Below the pieces are notes generated by a model that saw only the letters and a program-made list of their open reading frames with translations, was not told the DNA's origin and did no database searches. Below, in pieces: positions 28,591 through 36,489 of a stretch of DNA of 37,225 bases; position 1 is the first letter of the stretch; each line of letters begins with the position of its first letter. The stretch comes from Bacteroidales bacterium (GTDB lineage: Bacteria > Bacteroidota > Bacteroidia > Bacteroidales > Bacteroidaceae), in contig JAGHUS010000145.1 in NCBI GenBank assembly GCA_018064685.1, forward strand, positions 1 through 37,225, in the 5' to 3' direction. Both the position numbers and the translations under genes were made by a program.

Positions 28591-29973
28591 CTATTTCCAC
28601 CAATCATCATTCACACCACTTATGATGCGTACCAATTCATTCATCACAAGGCACATCTCACGACTGATGGATCCGGTTGGTGCACTTGTCGTGCCAGCCT
28701 CCTGTGACGATAGACGTGACTGAGAACTCTTGTCGTCATCATCGTGTCGAAGATTGTCATTCTTATAAACATAAGTCCAACACGACATCTGCACATGACG
28801 GTTCTCGGCTGTCGAATAAAACGCTTTGCCACCAGGTTTATAGCGATCGCTGAAACCATTATCCATCAGTTCGATAAAAGGCAGCTGTTCCAGCATCAGC
28901 TGTTTCATGATGTCGCGTTCTTTAGGGCTAACAAACGCACTGACCACCACCGCCCCCTCACGTGCAGCCTGCATCACAGCAGCTTTCTGCTGTTCAAAGA
29001 GTGCTGCATCAGCACGATGGCAGATGAGCGACACCTTGCGTTCCGCTGCCAACAAAGCACGATTGCCTACATAGTCGAGGAGTAAAGTCACCTTAAGCTC
29101 TCTCTGAGTAGTGATTTGTGCATCCATGTCACTCCCGCCAATGGGCAATCCCTCTTCTATAGTGAGACAGCAAGGGGCTTGCTGTAAGAATTGAGGAGAT
29201 GCTTGTACTAGGTTCTTCTTAAGACGTTGATATACATTATACTGAAGAATTCGGCATTTCTCAGCATTACGTCCAATCCATGGATCGGCAGCCACAGCAG
29301 CAAGGGCGCGCTCTAGCGTCCAGTTCTTCGAGCTCTGATTGCGCATCACCCGAAAGCGGTCAGGCTTAGAACGGGTTATCAAGCGTTTGCGAGCATTGTT
29401 GCGGATGTATTGCCGCTTTATCTCTATCTCCTCTGCGCCAACAGCCTCCACATCATTATAGCCACGCACCATAAGGGCCGGGCCACGATAAGAGCGTGTA
29501 TGGTCTTTGTCTTGCCATTCTGGCGCACGTGCGCCTTTCTCATACGTCATCTCACGCCAAGGTATGCCCAGCGTGTCCCAATAGCCATGAGTGCATCCGA
29601 CCATGAATCCATAAACTATTTGTCCCAGGTGTTTTTTGTTCTCTGCCTTCAAGTGCACCAATCCATGCACATGCTCGGGCATTACCTGAAACTCAATGTT
29701 CTCTATTCCTGGATAGACAGAAGGATTGCGGTTCCAGCTCTCCTCCACCTTCTTTCCCAGTTCTGTCAGCACACATCGAGGTGCATTTGGCGTTCCATCC
29801 TCAGCATCCGGGTCACCAGCCAGATACCCTAGCACTGGCGCCTCGCCCCTTGTGTTCAGTGTCACATGAAACCACCCCTCGGTATAATCATTAAGGGGAT
29901 TACGCTTCAGGGCATCCGGCGTTTCTGCATCCTTCTTGCGTATCTTGGCTATCTGTTCTGGCGTCAAAGACAT
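28591..29973 (-). CDS. Y1/HUH REP-type transposase-like protein fused to a DprA-like C-terminal domain
   Basis: Starting at the ATG at 29973 (MSLTPEQIAK) the protein has 460 residues. The frame reaches an ATG at 29991, but that codon overlaps a -7 promoter element. Numbered from 29991, the N-terminal Y1 nuclease has GWFHVTLNTRGE at 39-50, the metal-binding HUH motif in MPEHVHGLVHL (His107, His109) and a candidate catalytic Tyr195 in QYIRNNARKRL. These mark the TnpA-REP class that nicks single-stranded DNA at hairpin repeats. Residues about 298-405 add a Rossmann-like region: REGAVVVSAFVSPKERDIMK, LPFIELMDNGFSDRYKPGGK, then RHVQMSCW. This resembles DprA/SLOG-type proteins. The protein is about twice the length of a plain REP transposase. 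It lies between the modification operon and vsr. Confidence 0.75.
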   Translation of the reverse strand: MSLTPEQIAKIRKKDAETPDALKRNPLNDYTEGWFHVTLNTRGEAPVLGYLAGDPDAEDGTPNAPRCVLTELGKKVEESWNRNPSVYPGIENIEFQVMPEHVHGLVHLKAENKKHLGQIVYGFMVGCTHGYWDTLGIPWREMTYEKGARAPEWQDKDHTRSYRGPALMVRGYNDVEAVGAEEIEIKRQYIRNNARKRLITRSKPDRFRVMRNQSSKNWTLERALAAVAADPWIGRNAEKCRILQYNVYQRLKKNLVQASPQFLQQAPCCLTIEEGLPIGGSDMDAQITTQRELKVTLLLDYVGNRALLAAERKVSLICHRADAALFEQQKAAVMQAAREGAVVVSAFVSPKERDIMKQLMLEQLPFIELMDNGFSDRYKPGGKAFYSTAENRHVQMSCWTYVYKNDNLRHDDDDKSSQSRLSSQEAGTTSAPTGSISREMCLVMNELVRIISGVNDDWWK

Positions 29974-29988
29974 TGTTGCTATTTTTTG

Positions 29989-29996
29989 CAAAGATA
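29989..29996 (-). promoter_or_regulatory. -7 promoter element of the transposase-vsr pair
   Basis: On the minus strand this reads TATCTTTG, a perfect TAnnTTTG. It is 16 bases upstream of the ATG at 29973 and supports that start. It also gives this gene and vsr a promoter separate from the defence operon upstream. Confidence 0.65.
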
Positions 29997-30051
29997 ATGG
30001 TTTTTATCGAGATGGACAAGAACCATTGCGTAATATTGCAATAATTAGCCG

Positions 30052-31401
30052 TCAAAGACGAATGACTTTACGGAATGTTCCTACCATATTAGGTTTCTCT
30101 TCCGACTCCAGGTCGAATGACATTGGTTCGTAGTCAGGATTGAGCGGAACTAATGTAACGGACACCTTTTGTTCAACCCCATCTACAACGGCCTTCTCTC
30201 GCGTATATTTCTTTATGGTAAAGGAACCGCCATATTCGCTATCCTTGTCTGGAATTTCTGCAAGAATGATGTCGCCATTGTAGAAGGAAGTACCATAGGC
30301 AAAGACGCAATAATCTCCATCTTTAATCTTTGGTTCCATAGAGTGTCCTTTGGCTTGCACCACAAAGATGTTATCGCCATGTGGCAAACCATATTCTTCT
30401 GCATCAATCCATCCTTTCACCTCTGCCTCTTCGTTGTAGAGGAACTTGCCACAAGCTGCACGGATTGTGTAGAGAGGGATGATGTATTTGCTTTCTGCAT
30501 CTTCTTCTGTTTCGTATAGGTTCAAGGACGGTAACTCTACGACCTTGGCTGCGATTATGTATTCAGGCTTAGACCTATGCTTTTCATCTTTACTAGATTG
30601 CTGTTTAAGAATGATTGCTCTCAATTCTTCAACAGAATACGGAGGTTTCCTCCGATGCACCATAGAATGACAATTCGAACAAAGTGGCACAAGTTCGTTT
30701 ACAATGTCCACTACATGATTTTCTCCCATTTCAGCAACTGGATTTGTATGGTGAATTTCGATGTAGTTATGACCGATGCTACCATAAACATCCTCGAATT
30801 TCAAACCACATACAGCACATGCATACCCTTTCAACTGCAAACATAATTGTCGATTAATAGGATTACGCTCATGTGTTGTTATTGTCTTTTCGTATGTTGT
30901 ACCTTCTTCCTTGCCCTCTATTGTGTAGGGAATTAGCGATAGCAACATTGCCCATAGATTGCAAACATGGTCGGCTACAACCTCAACACGATTGTCGTCA
31001 TCAGGATCATAGAAGGGAAACGATTCAAAACTAATGTTGAATGCTCCCCAACTATGATCTGATGCTGTGAAATCTGATTCTTCGACTTGCTTTCCCCCAA
31101 TCAACACCTTTGTCTTACAACAAATTTTATTGTTCATCTGTTGCCAATACTTCACAAACAAATCTTTACGGCTATCTGCGGCTGACTCCATGAGATGCAG
31201 AATATCTGCTGCATAATTTCCAGTATGCAGAATAAGTTTTAGACGAGAATCGCTTTTTATAAGCAAATCCATAACAACGCTGTTGGAATCATCGCCAGCG
31301 AATGTGATTGCAAATCTGTCTTCATTAACATAGTTTGCAATCTGGAATGCAACAAGGAAACGATGTTGTAGCTCAGATAATATTGATTGAGAAAAAGTCA
31401 T
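30052..31401 (-). CDS. HNH endonuclease fused to an S24 (LexA/CI/UmuD-type) peptidase
   Basis: The protein has 449 residues. Residues 1-175 form an unrecognised N-terminal domain. Residues about 180-255 are an HNH nuclease: ERNPINRQ, CAVC (Cys195, Cys198), IEIHHTNP (His217, His218), then LVPLCSNCHSMVHRR (Cys241, Cys244, His249), as in McrA-like HNH enzymes. Residues about 305-449 are an S24 peptidase: candidate self-cleavage site Cys317-Gly318 in RAACGKF, catalytic Ser354 in GHSMEP, and general base Lys397 or Lys398 in FTIKKY. Spacing from site to Ser is 37 and from Ser to Lys 43 or 44, close to lambda CI. It is the last gene of the operon, 7 bases after the GHKL gene. Self-cleavage would separate the nuclease from the C-terminal half. 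Control by DNA damage is inferred. Confidence 0.87.
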   Translation of the reverse strand: MTFSQSILSELQHRFLVAFQIANYVNEDRFAITFAGDDSNSVVMDLLIKSDSRLKLILHTGNYAADILHLMESAADSRKDLFVKYWQQMNNKICCKTKVLIGGKQVEESDFTASDHSWGAFNISFESFPFYDPDDDNRVEVVADHVCNLWAMLLSLIPYTIEGKEEGTTYEKTITTHERNPINRQLCLQLKGYACAVCGLKFEDVYGSIGHNYIEIHHTNPVAEMGENHVVDIVNELVPLCSNCHSMVHRRKPPYSVEELRAIILKQQSSKDEKHRSKPEYIIAAKVVELPSLNLYETEEDAESKYIIPLYTIRAACGKFLYNEEAEVKGWIDAEEYGLPHGDNIFVVQAKGHSMEPKIKDGDYCVFAYGTSFYNGDIILAEIPDKDSEYGGSFTIKKYTREKAVVDGVEQKVSVTLVPLNPDYEPMSFDLESEEKPNMVGTFRKVIRL

Positions 31402-31408
31402 AGTTTTA

Positions 31409-33025
31409 CTATTCGTCTGGTAATGAACTCAAAAGTTTCTTCAGACAACGAGACACCTCGTTACGAAGTTCTTCAAATGTTTCTTTGGTTTCGTCATTAC
31501 AGATACGCATTTCTGCTTCTGCAAGTGCCCAAAGGAGTGAATCCATACCAATAATCAGATTAGGGTTATCCTTATTTTGAGCATAAATCTTTTGATAGTA
31601 AGAGTGACCCATGTTAATGGAAACAGCATGCTTGCCATCCTCGTTCACAGAAGGCTCCCATAACATGCCGCCATCTATTGAGGGTACAGGTATTACGCGC
31701 GTCTGGCTCTTGTCCTGATTGACAACAATCTTGATGGTTCCAGTGGTAAATGTGTGTGTGCCATCGGTTGGTGTTACTTGTACATTTGTAGTCCCAGGAA
31801 TAGGAGTAACACTTGGTGTCTGACCTGGAAGAGTTGGAGCAATAACGTCAATAGAGGTGTTGGATGGAGCATGGGTATCCCTTGATGTCTGAGTTGACGT
31901 GCTGATCTGCCCCTTTCTATAACGATCTTCCGCAAGCTTACGAGGTACCTTCAAAAAGTTTTCGAATTCATGAGACAGCTCTTCATTGAGTGTTACGGTT
32001 GACTTCTTAATATCTACCTTGAAGAAGTCATCAAAGCTAGAGTCGAACGACAAATCTACACGAAGCAGAGAGAAGTGCGGGTCAGGAGTATAAATATCCA
32101 GCCAGTCACCGTGATAAATCAATCGATCTTCGCGGTAAACATAGAAGCCCTCCATCGTGTTCTTGATCTTTGCTTTAGCGTATGCATCTTGAGTAGAGAA
32201 GAACTCTTTGCGTGGAAGCACCCAAGCTTCAACTTTGCATGAACTGATAACATCGTTTGTCAGTTCATCAGTAAGGTCATACTTCGTTTTTCCAACAAGT
32301 ACTGTCCCACTCTTATCTATAGAGTTGTCCTCCAATCTGCGCATCTCAGCTTTGCAGAATGGGTCCCAAGCCTGTAGTGCTACACCATTCAAGATAATCT
32401 CCACATTACGTGTTGCGGTATAGTTCTCGTCAAGGAATCTCTGAAAAACCATAGACAAGTGGAACGCAAGATTGTTAACCAGATTATTGAAAGCCATCTG
32501 GTAGTTCTTGTAGTCTTTGTTAAGAAGGCGATCAACCTTATCCCAGATTACAAGTGTTCCCGAACCACCATCGGTTAAATCTTCCAGTAGATCAATCTCT
32601 TCGTCAAGAATCTCTCCATCAAGCAATTCCCATTCGTTTACCTCTGCTACATGGTCAAGATCCCATGTAACTTTTGAGTAATCAGAATCTTCTGTTTTTG
32701 ACAAGAGAGACAGAGAGCGACAAAATGCTGTTGAAGCTGTTTTCAAACCTAATCCGAATTTGCCAAGACTATGCTGATCCTCTCTTCTACGAGAACCATA
32801 AGTCATTGCATTCTCAAGTCCCTCGGCATCCATGCCACAGCCGTTGTCTGCAATGTAGAGGTTGAGTTTGTGGTTGCCATCCATTTGCAGTACCACACTC
32901 ACTTTGGACGCATTAGCTGCAATACTATTGTCAAGCACATCGGCTACCGCAGTATAAAAGGTGTAGCCTGTATCTCTGAGGCCGTCCATTACTCTGGACG
33001 CATCAGGTGTTAGAATCTTTCCCAT
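31409..33025 (-). CDS. GHKL-family ATPase (MORC/MutL/Hsp90-like)
   Basis: The protein has 538 residues. The Bergerat ATP-binding fold is at the N-terminus: N-box AVADVLDNSIAANA (Asn33), ATP-lid motif IADNGCGMD (Asp60, Gly62, Gly64), GLGLKTAS preceded by SLGKFG (about 87-98), and GSGTLVIWDK (154-163). The residue four before Asn33, usually a catalytic Glu in MutL, is Asp29. A transducer-like region follows to about 370. Then comes a Thr/Pro-rich linker (about 380-450) and a helical C-terminus. Such ATPases dimerise on ATP binding and act as DNA clamps; MORC-like members are known beside methyltransferase and helicase genes in bacteria. It lies 12 bases after the B3-like gene. Confidence 0.88.
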   Translation of the reverse strand: MGKILTPDASRVMDGLRDTGYTFYTAVADVLDNSIAANASKVSVVLQMDGNHKLNLYIADNGCGMDAEGLENAMTYGSRRREDQHSLGKFGLGLKTASTAFCRSLSLLSKTEDSDYSKVTWDLDHVAEVNEWELLDGEILDEEIDLLEDLTDGGSGTLVIWDKVDRLLNKDYKNYQMAFNNLVNNLAFHLSMVFQRFLDENYTATRNVEIILNGVALQAWDPFCKAEMRRLEDNSIDKSGTVLVGKTKYDLTDELTNDVISSCKVEAWVLPRKEFFSTQDAYAKAKIKNTMEGFYVYREDRLIYHGDWLDIYTPDPHFSLLRVDLSFDSSFDDFFKVDIKKSTVTLNEELSHEFENFLKVPRKLAEDRYRKGQISTSTQTSRDTHAPSNTSIDVIAPTLPGQTPSVTPIPGTTNVQVTPTDGTHTFTTGTIKIVVNQDKSQTRVIPVPSIDGGMLWEPSVNEDGKHAVSINMGHSYYQKIYAQNKDNPNLIIGMDSLLWALAEAEMRICNDETKETFEELRNEVSRCLKKLLSSLPDE

Positions 33026-33037
33026 TTGTATATTGTT

Positions 33038-33592
33038 TTAGTTAAATTCTACTTTCATCCAATCCTTGTTGAGTATAATAACCGTCGGTTCCACATCAAT
33101 TTCGGGATCAAGAATTGGAATGTCTTCTGCCACCATTGATTCGTATTCATCATCACGAGGCATGGTATATTTCGCTGGTTTGTTGAGTTTGCTAATCTCT
33201 GTGATCTGCTCCTCTGAGTAATTCTTCACAAGGCCTATTCTTCTCATTCCGGATTCATCTAATCCGAACCATATCTTGTCACCTGAGTGAGCTTCAACCT
33301 TTCGTAAGAAGTCAATGACACGAGTCAGTCGGAACTCATTATGAGCTCGTTTTGAATCCTTACCATGGAATTTGTCGTTGTAGTAGATATATTCGAAACT
33401 CCACCTGTCGCCATCCTCATCATAGAAATCGATAGTAACACGTGGATTGAGTGTCTCTATTCCTAGGGAAGGAAACACTTCTGCTTTTGCTGCGTCCTTT
33501 GGTATGGAAATACCTGATTGGTGACTATGTGTCTCGCCAGTATCATTGCGCGACAACGTCTTGAACATTAGGAGTCTTAATTTGCTATTCAT
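33038..33592 (-). CDS. Small EcoRII-N/B3-like DNA-recognition protein
   Basis: The protein has 184 residues. Near the N-terminus lies LSRNDTGETHSHQSGISIPK (13-32), with the N-D-T-G, H-Q-x-G and I-P-K pattern seen in the EcoRII N-terminal effector domain and in the B3-type recognition domains of BfiI and NgoAVII. VTIDFYDEDGDRWSFEYIYY (52-71) and KRAHNEFRLTRV (81-92) fit the rest of that fold. No nuclease motif accompanies it; the C-terminal 45 residues are acidic and unassigned. It would read the target site for the operon's other enzymes. Its start codon overlaps the SNF2 stop by 4 bases, implying coupled translation and a shared complex. Family assignment is by motif memory only. Confidence 0.68.
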   Translation of the reverse strand: MNSKLRLLMFKTLSRNDTGETHSHQSGISIPKDAAKAEVFPSLGIETLNPRVTIDFYDEDGDRWSFEYIYYNDKFHGKDSKRAHNEFRLTRVIDFLRKVEAHSGDKIWFGLDESGMRRIGLVKNYSEEQITEISKLNKPAKYTMPRDDEYESMVAEDIPILDPEIDVEPTVIILNKDWMKVEFN

Positions 33593-35493
33593 ATTATATT
33601 CTCCTTTTTATATGGTGACTTTCTGAGAGCTTTTATAAGTTGCTCTCTGGATTCTGCATTTCCGGCATTGCCAACTATTGCCGTTTCTGACAATTCACGC
33701 TTCTGCTGAATCATTTCGTTTATAATCTCTTCGATTGTATCAACATAGTAGAGTCTATGCACAACAACGTTCTTTGTCTGCCCGGTTCTATAGGCACGTG
33801 CTGATGCTTGATCCTCCTTGGACGGATTCCATTCCAAGTTGTAATGAATCACATGATTTGCTGCCGTAATGTTAAGGCCTGTGCCAGCTGCAGTAGGATT
33901 TAATACAAGAACAGCTGAGCCTGTAATCGAAGAGAATTCATCAACAATCTCCTGGCGCTTGCCAGAAACCACAGAACCATCAATGTAGTTGGTATATACA
34001 TTGAATCTTCGTCTTATGTCTTCAACAATGAGGTTTATCATCTTACTGAAAGAAGTGAATACAATAACCTTTTCACGATAAAGAAATATCTCTTCCAGCA
34101 GTTCACATAATCGAGCATACTTGTTGCTGAGTGTTATAGGGTCTGTTCCTACAAGTGTTGAGTCATAAACCATAGGGTGCGTACAAAACATCCTAAGCTT
34201 CTGTATCTTGTCAAGATGCATGTCTGTAAGTCCAAAATCTTCTTCAGCGGCAAGTCGACCATTCTCGTAAAAAGATGCTTCTTGTTGTGTCATTACAATG
34301 GGAACCGGAACATCGATACGTCTGGGGAGAGAATGCCCCACATCCTTGACGCGTCTTCTTATCATGATAGGTGATATAAGTTTTTCAAGCGCTTGTGCGG
34401 AATCGATGTCATCACCATAACGACCTTCAAACTCCCTCAACGAACCAAGATAATTTGGAAGAACGAAATCAACAAGAGACCATACATCAGTCATGTGATT
34501 TTCGAATGGCGTACCAGAGACTGCTATTGCCGTCTTTTTGCTGAGTCGTTTCAAGTACTGCGTACGTAATGCTCTTGGATTCTTTATGTTTTGTGCTTCA
34601 TCCGTTACAATCACGTCCCAATCTATCATCTGCAGCATCGCGCTGTCTGTCTGAAGATTACTATAAGCAACAACCACTACATCATACTGCAATAAATCGT
34701 CATAGAAACGGGTTCGGTTGTTACCATGATTAACAAGGACGCTAAGTGAAGGATAGAACTTGGCTATTTCTCGTTTCCAGTTCTCAAGTAAGGAAACGGG
34801 GCAAACGACAAGACAACGAACACTACCATTCGTCTCTTTTATGTGTCCAAGTGTGGCGATTACCTGGAGCGTCTTACCTAATCCCATTTCATCACCCAAA
34901 ATGCAACCACAGCCATTCTCCGCCATAAACGAGAGCCAATTCAATCCACTCTTCTGGTATGGAAACAGATTTGCTCGCAAACCTTTTGTCTCACATTCCT
35001 GATTTTCCGTAGTACGAAGGTACTCTATGTTACGATTGATGCCATCGTCTACAATTTGCACTCCATTTTGATTCATGGAGCGCATAATCTCCATGTATTG
35101 GGCGAAGGTGATATGATTGGGATTTATGGCTAACGTTGAGATGACTTCATTGAGTGTCTGGCAACAGCCGTAAACAGGGTAACAGACGTCATTGATGATA
35201 GCATAATCTGCAAATCTATTTGCTTCAACGATGAAAGGCATAGCATAGGTTTGACCACGTTTGACTACATGTAATGAGATTGACATTTCGGGCTCACTCA
35301 ATGTTGTTACTACAGCTTGGCTAATTCCAATTTTCGAGATGCGGAATGGGAGTTCCGAAGCAGAAGGATACTCTGTACCCTCACAAACAAACGCACTATC
35401 ATCTTTCCAGGCAATGATTTCGGCAATGCTCGGATAATAGGTTCTGCCGTCTTTAAGCGTAAGTAATATTATACCATTTTCAACATTCCACAT
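33589..35493 (-). CDS. SNF2-family DNA helicase/translocase
   Basis: The protein has 634 residues. The first 170 are an unassigned beta-rich domain. Two RecA-like lobes follow: Walker A DEMGLGKT (201-208), CLVVCPVSLLENWK (227-240), Walker B DEAQ (298-301), motif III SGTPFEN (326-332), LVLNPTAAGTGLNI (529-542) and motif VI QASARAYRTGQ (562-572). These are the SWI2/SNF2 signatures; such proteins use ATP to move along double-stranded DNA without strand separation. It overlaps the methyltransferase gene by 25 bases upstream and the B3-like gene by 4 bases downstream. In a restriction-like system it would supply translocation. No nuclease domain is fused to it. Confidence 0.92.
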   Translation of the reverse strand: MWNVENGIILLTLKDGRTYYPSIAEIIAWKDDSAFVCEGTEYPSASELPFRISKIGISQAVVTTLSEPEMSISLHVVKRGQTYAMPFIVEANRFADYAIINDVCYPVYGCCQTLNEVISTLAINPNHITFAQYMEIMRSMNQNGVQIVDDGINRNIEYLRTTENQECETKGLRANLFPYQKSGLNWLSFMAENGCGCILGDEMGLGKTLQVIATLGHIKETNGSVRCLVVCPVSLLENWKREIAKFYPSLSVLVNHGNNRTRFYDDLLQYDVVVVAYSNLQTDSAMLQMIDWDVIVTDEAQNIKNPRALRTQYLKRLSKKTAIAVSGTPFENHMTDVWSLVDFVLPNYLGSLREFEGRYGDDIDSAQALEKLISPIMIRRRVKDVGHSLPRRIDVPVPIVMTQQEASFYENGRLAAEEDFGLTDMHLDKIQKLRMFCTHPMVYDSTLVGTDPITLSNKYARLCELLEEIFLYREKVIVFTSFSKMINLIVEDIRRRFNVYTNYIDGSVVSGKRQEIVDEFSSITGSAVLVLNPTAAGTGLNITAANHVIHYNLEWNPSKEDQASARAYRTGQTKNVVVHRLYYVDTIEEIINEMIQQKRELSETAIVGNAGNAESREQLIKALRKSPYKKENII

Positions 35494-36488
35494 AAGTCTA
35501 TTTTTTTGTTAGATTCCATGTAGTTCATAACTTGGCACGCTACCTTATAAGCCACATCAACTGTTACTGCATTACCGAATTGCTTATATGCTTGACAATC
35601 AGAAACTACTTGCGTCCATTCACTCGGGAATCCCTGGAGTTTTCGGCACTCGTTTGGCGTGAGTTTCCGGATGGCTATTCGTCTTTCTTTATCTGTTACA
35701 TTGCGATCATAGTTCTTTTGGTCAGTAACGTAATTATCTTGGCTAGCACGATGCATCTTGTGCATAGTTGCTGTAAGCGTCTTTGAAATGGAAAGGTCAA
35801 TTGTCGGGTTTACGATGTAGCCTTTTGTTCCTTTACCTAAGATGGTTTTGGCAACTTTTGCTGTTAGGAAGTATGCCTCTCCAACGTTTTCGTCAAGCAG
35901 GTCTTGAGTGGTAACCTCAAGTTCCTGTTTCTCTGGATAAACAAATTCAGAGGTCTTGAAGTACTTTCGATTGAAGGCAACAATGAAAATCCGGTTTCGC
36001 CTTTGAGGAATGCCATAATCCTGTGTATTGAGAATCTTTGCATTTACATCATAACCTGCGTCTTCCAGTTCTTGTTTTATGCGCGCAAAGGTTTTCCCCC
36101 CATCGTGATTGATGAGATTCTTTACATTCTCCAATACTACGACTTTGGTATCATGCTTTGTTATGATGTCCATAATTTCAAAGAAAAGCGTTCCTCGATT
36201 CTTCTCGTCATCAAAGCCCTGAAGTTTTCCCAACGTACTGAATGGCTGACAAGGAAATCCTCCAACCAACACGTCATGGTCAGGAATTTGTTCCTTGACT
36301 AACCTAATGTCTCCATGCACAATGTGGTCGTTGATGTTGGCTTTGTAAGTTTGTACGGCAAACTTATCGAAGTCGTTTGCCCAAATAGTATCAAAACCTG
36401 CATACTCAAAACCTAAGTCTATTCCACCTATTCCGGAGAACAAACTTACAAGCGTATATTTCTTTTCTGTATCTTTTATTCTTTCCAT
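35469..36488 (-). CDS. DNA (cytosine-5)-methyltransferase, complete
   Basis: The protein has 339 residues. All key C5-methyltransferase motifs are in order: I LFSGIGGIDLGFEYAG (16-31, S-adenosylmethionine binding), IV GGFPCQPFS with catalytic Cys80, VI ENV (120-122), VIII QRRNRIFIVAF (162-172), IX RKLTPNECRKLQGFP (274-288) and X YKQFGNAVTV (301-310). The target-recognition region between VIII and IX is short (about 175-270). It should transfer a methyl group to C5 of cytosine in a short target; the target cannot be read here. The start follows the stop of the fragment upstream by a single base (TAATATG), and the end overlaps the SNF2 gene by 25 bases. Confidence 0.95.
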   Translation of the reverse strand: MERIKDTEKKYTLVSLFSGIGGIDLGFEYAGFDTIWANDFDKFAVQTYKANINDHIVHGDIRLVKEQIPDHDVLVGGFPCQPFSTLGKLQGFDDEKNRGTLFFEIMDIITKHDTKVVVLENVKNLINHDGGKTFARIKQELEDAGYDVNAKILNTQDYGIPQRRNRIFIVAFNRKYFKTSEFVYPEKQELEVTTQDLLDENVGEAYFLTAKVAKTILGKGTKGYIVNPTIDLSISKTLTATMHKMHRASQDNYVTDQKNYDRNVTDKERRIAIRKLTPNECRKLQGFPSEWTQVVSDCQAYKQFGNAVTVDVAYKVACQVMNYMESNKKIDLCGMLKMV

Positions 36489-36489
36489 A

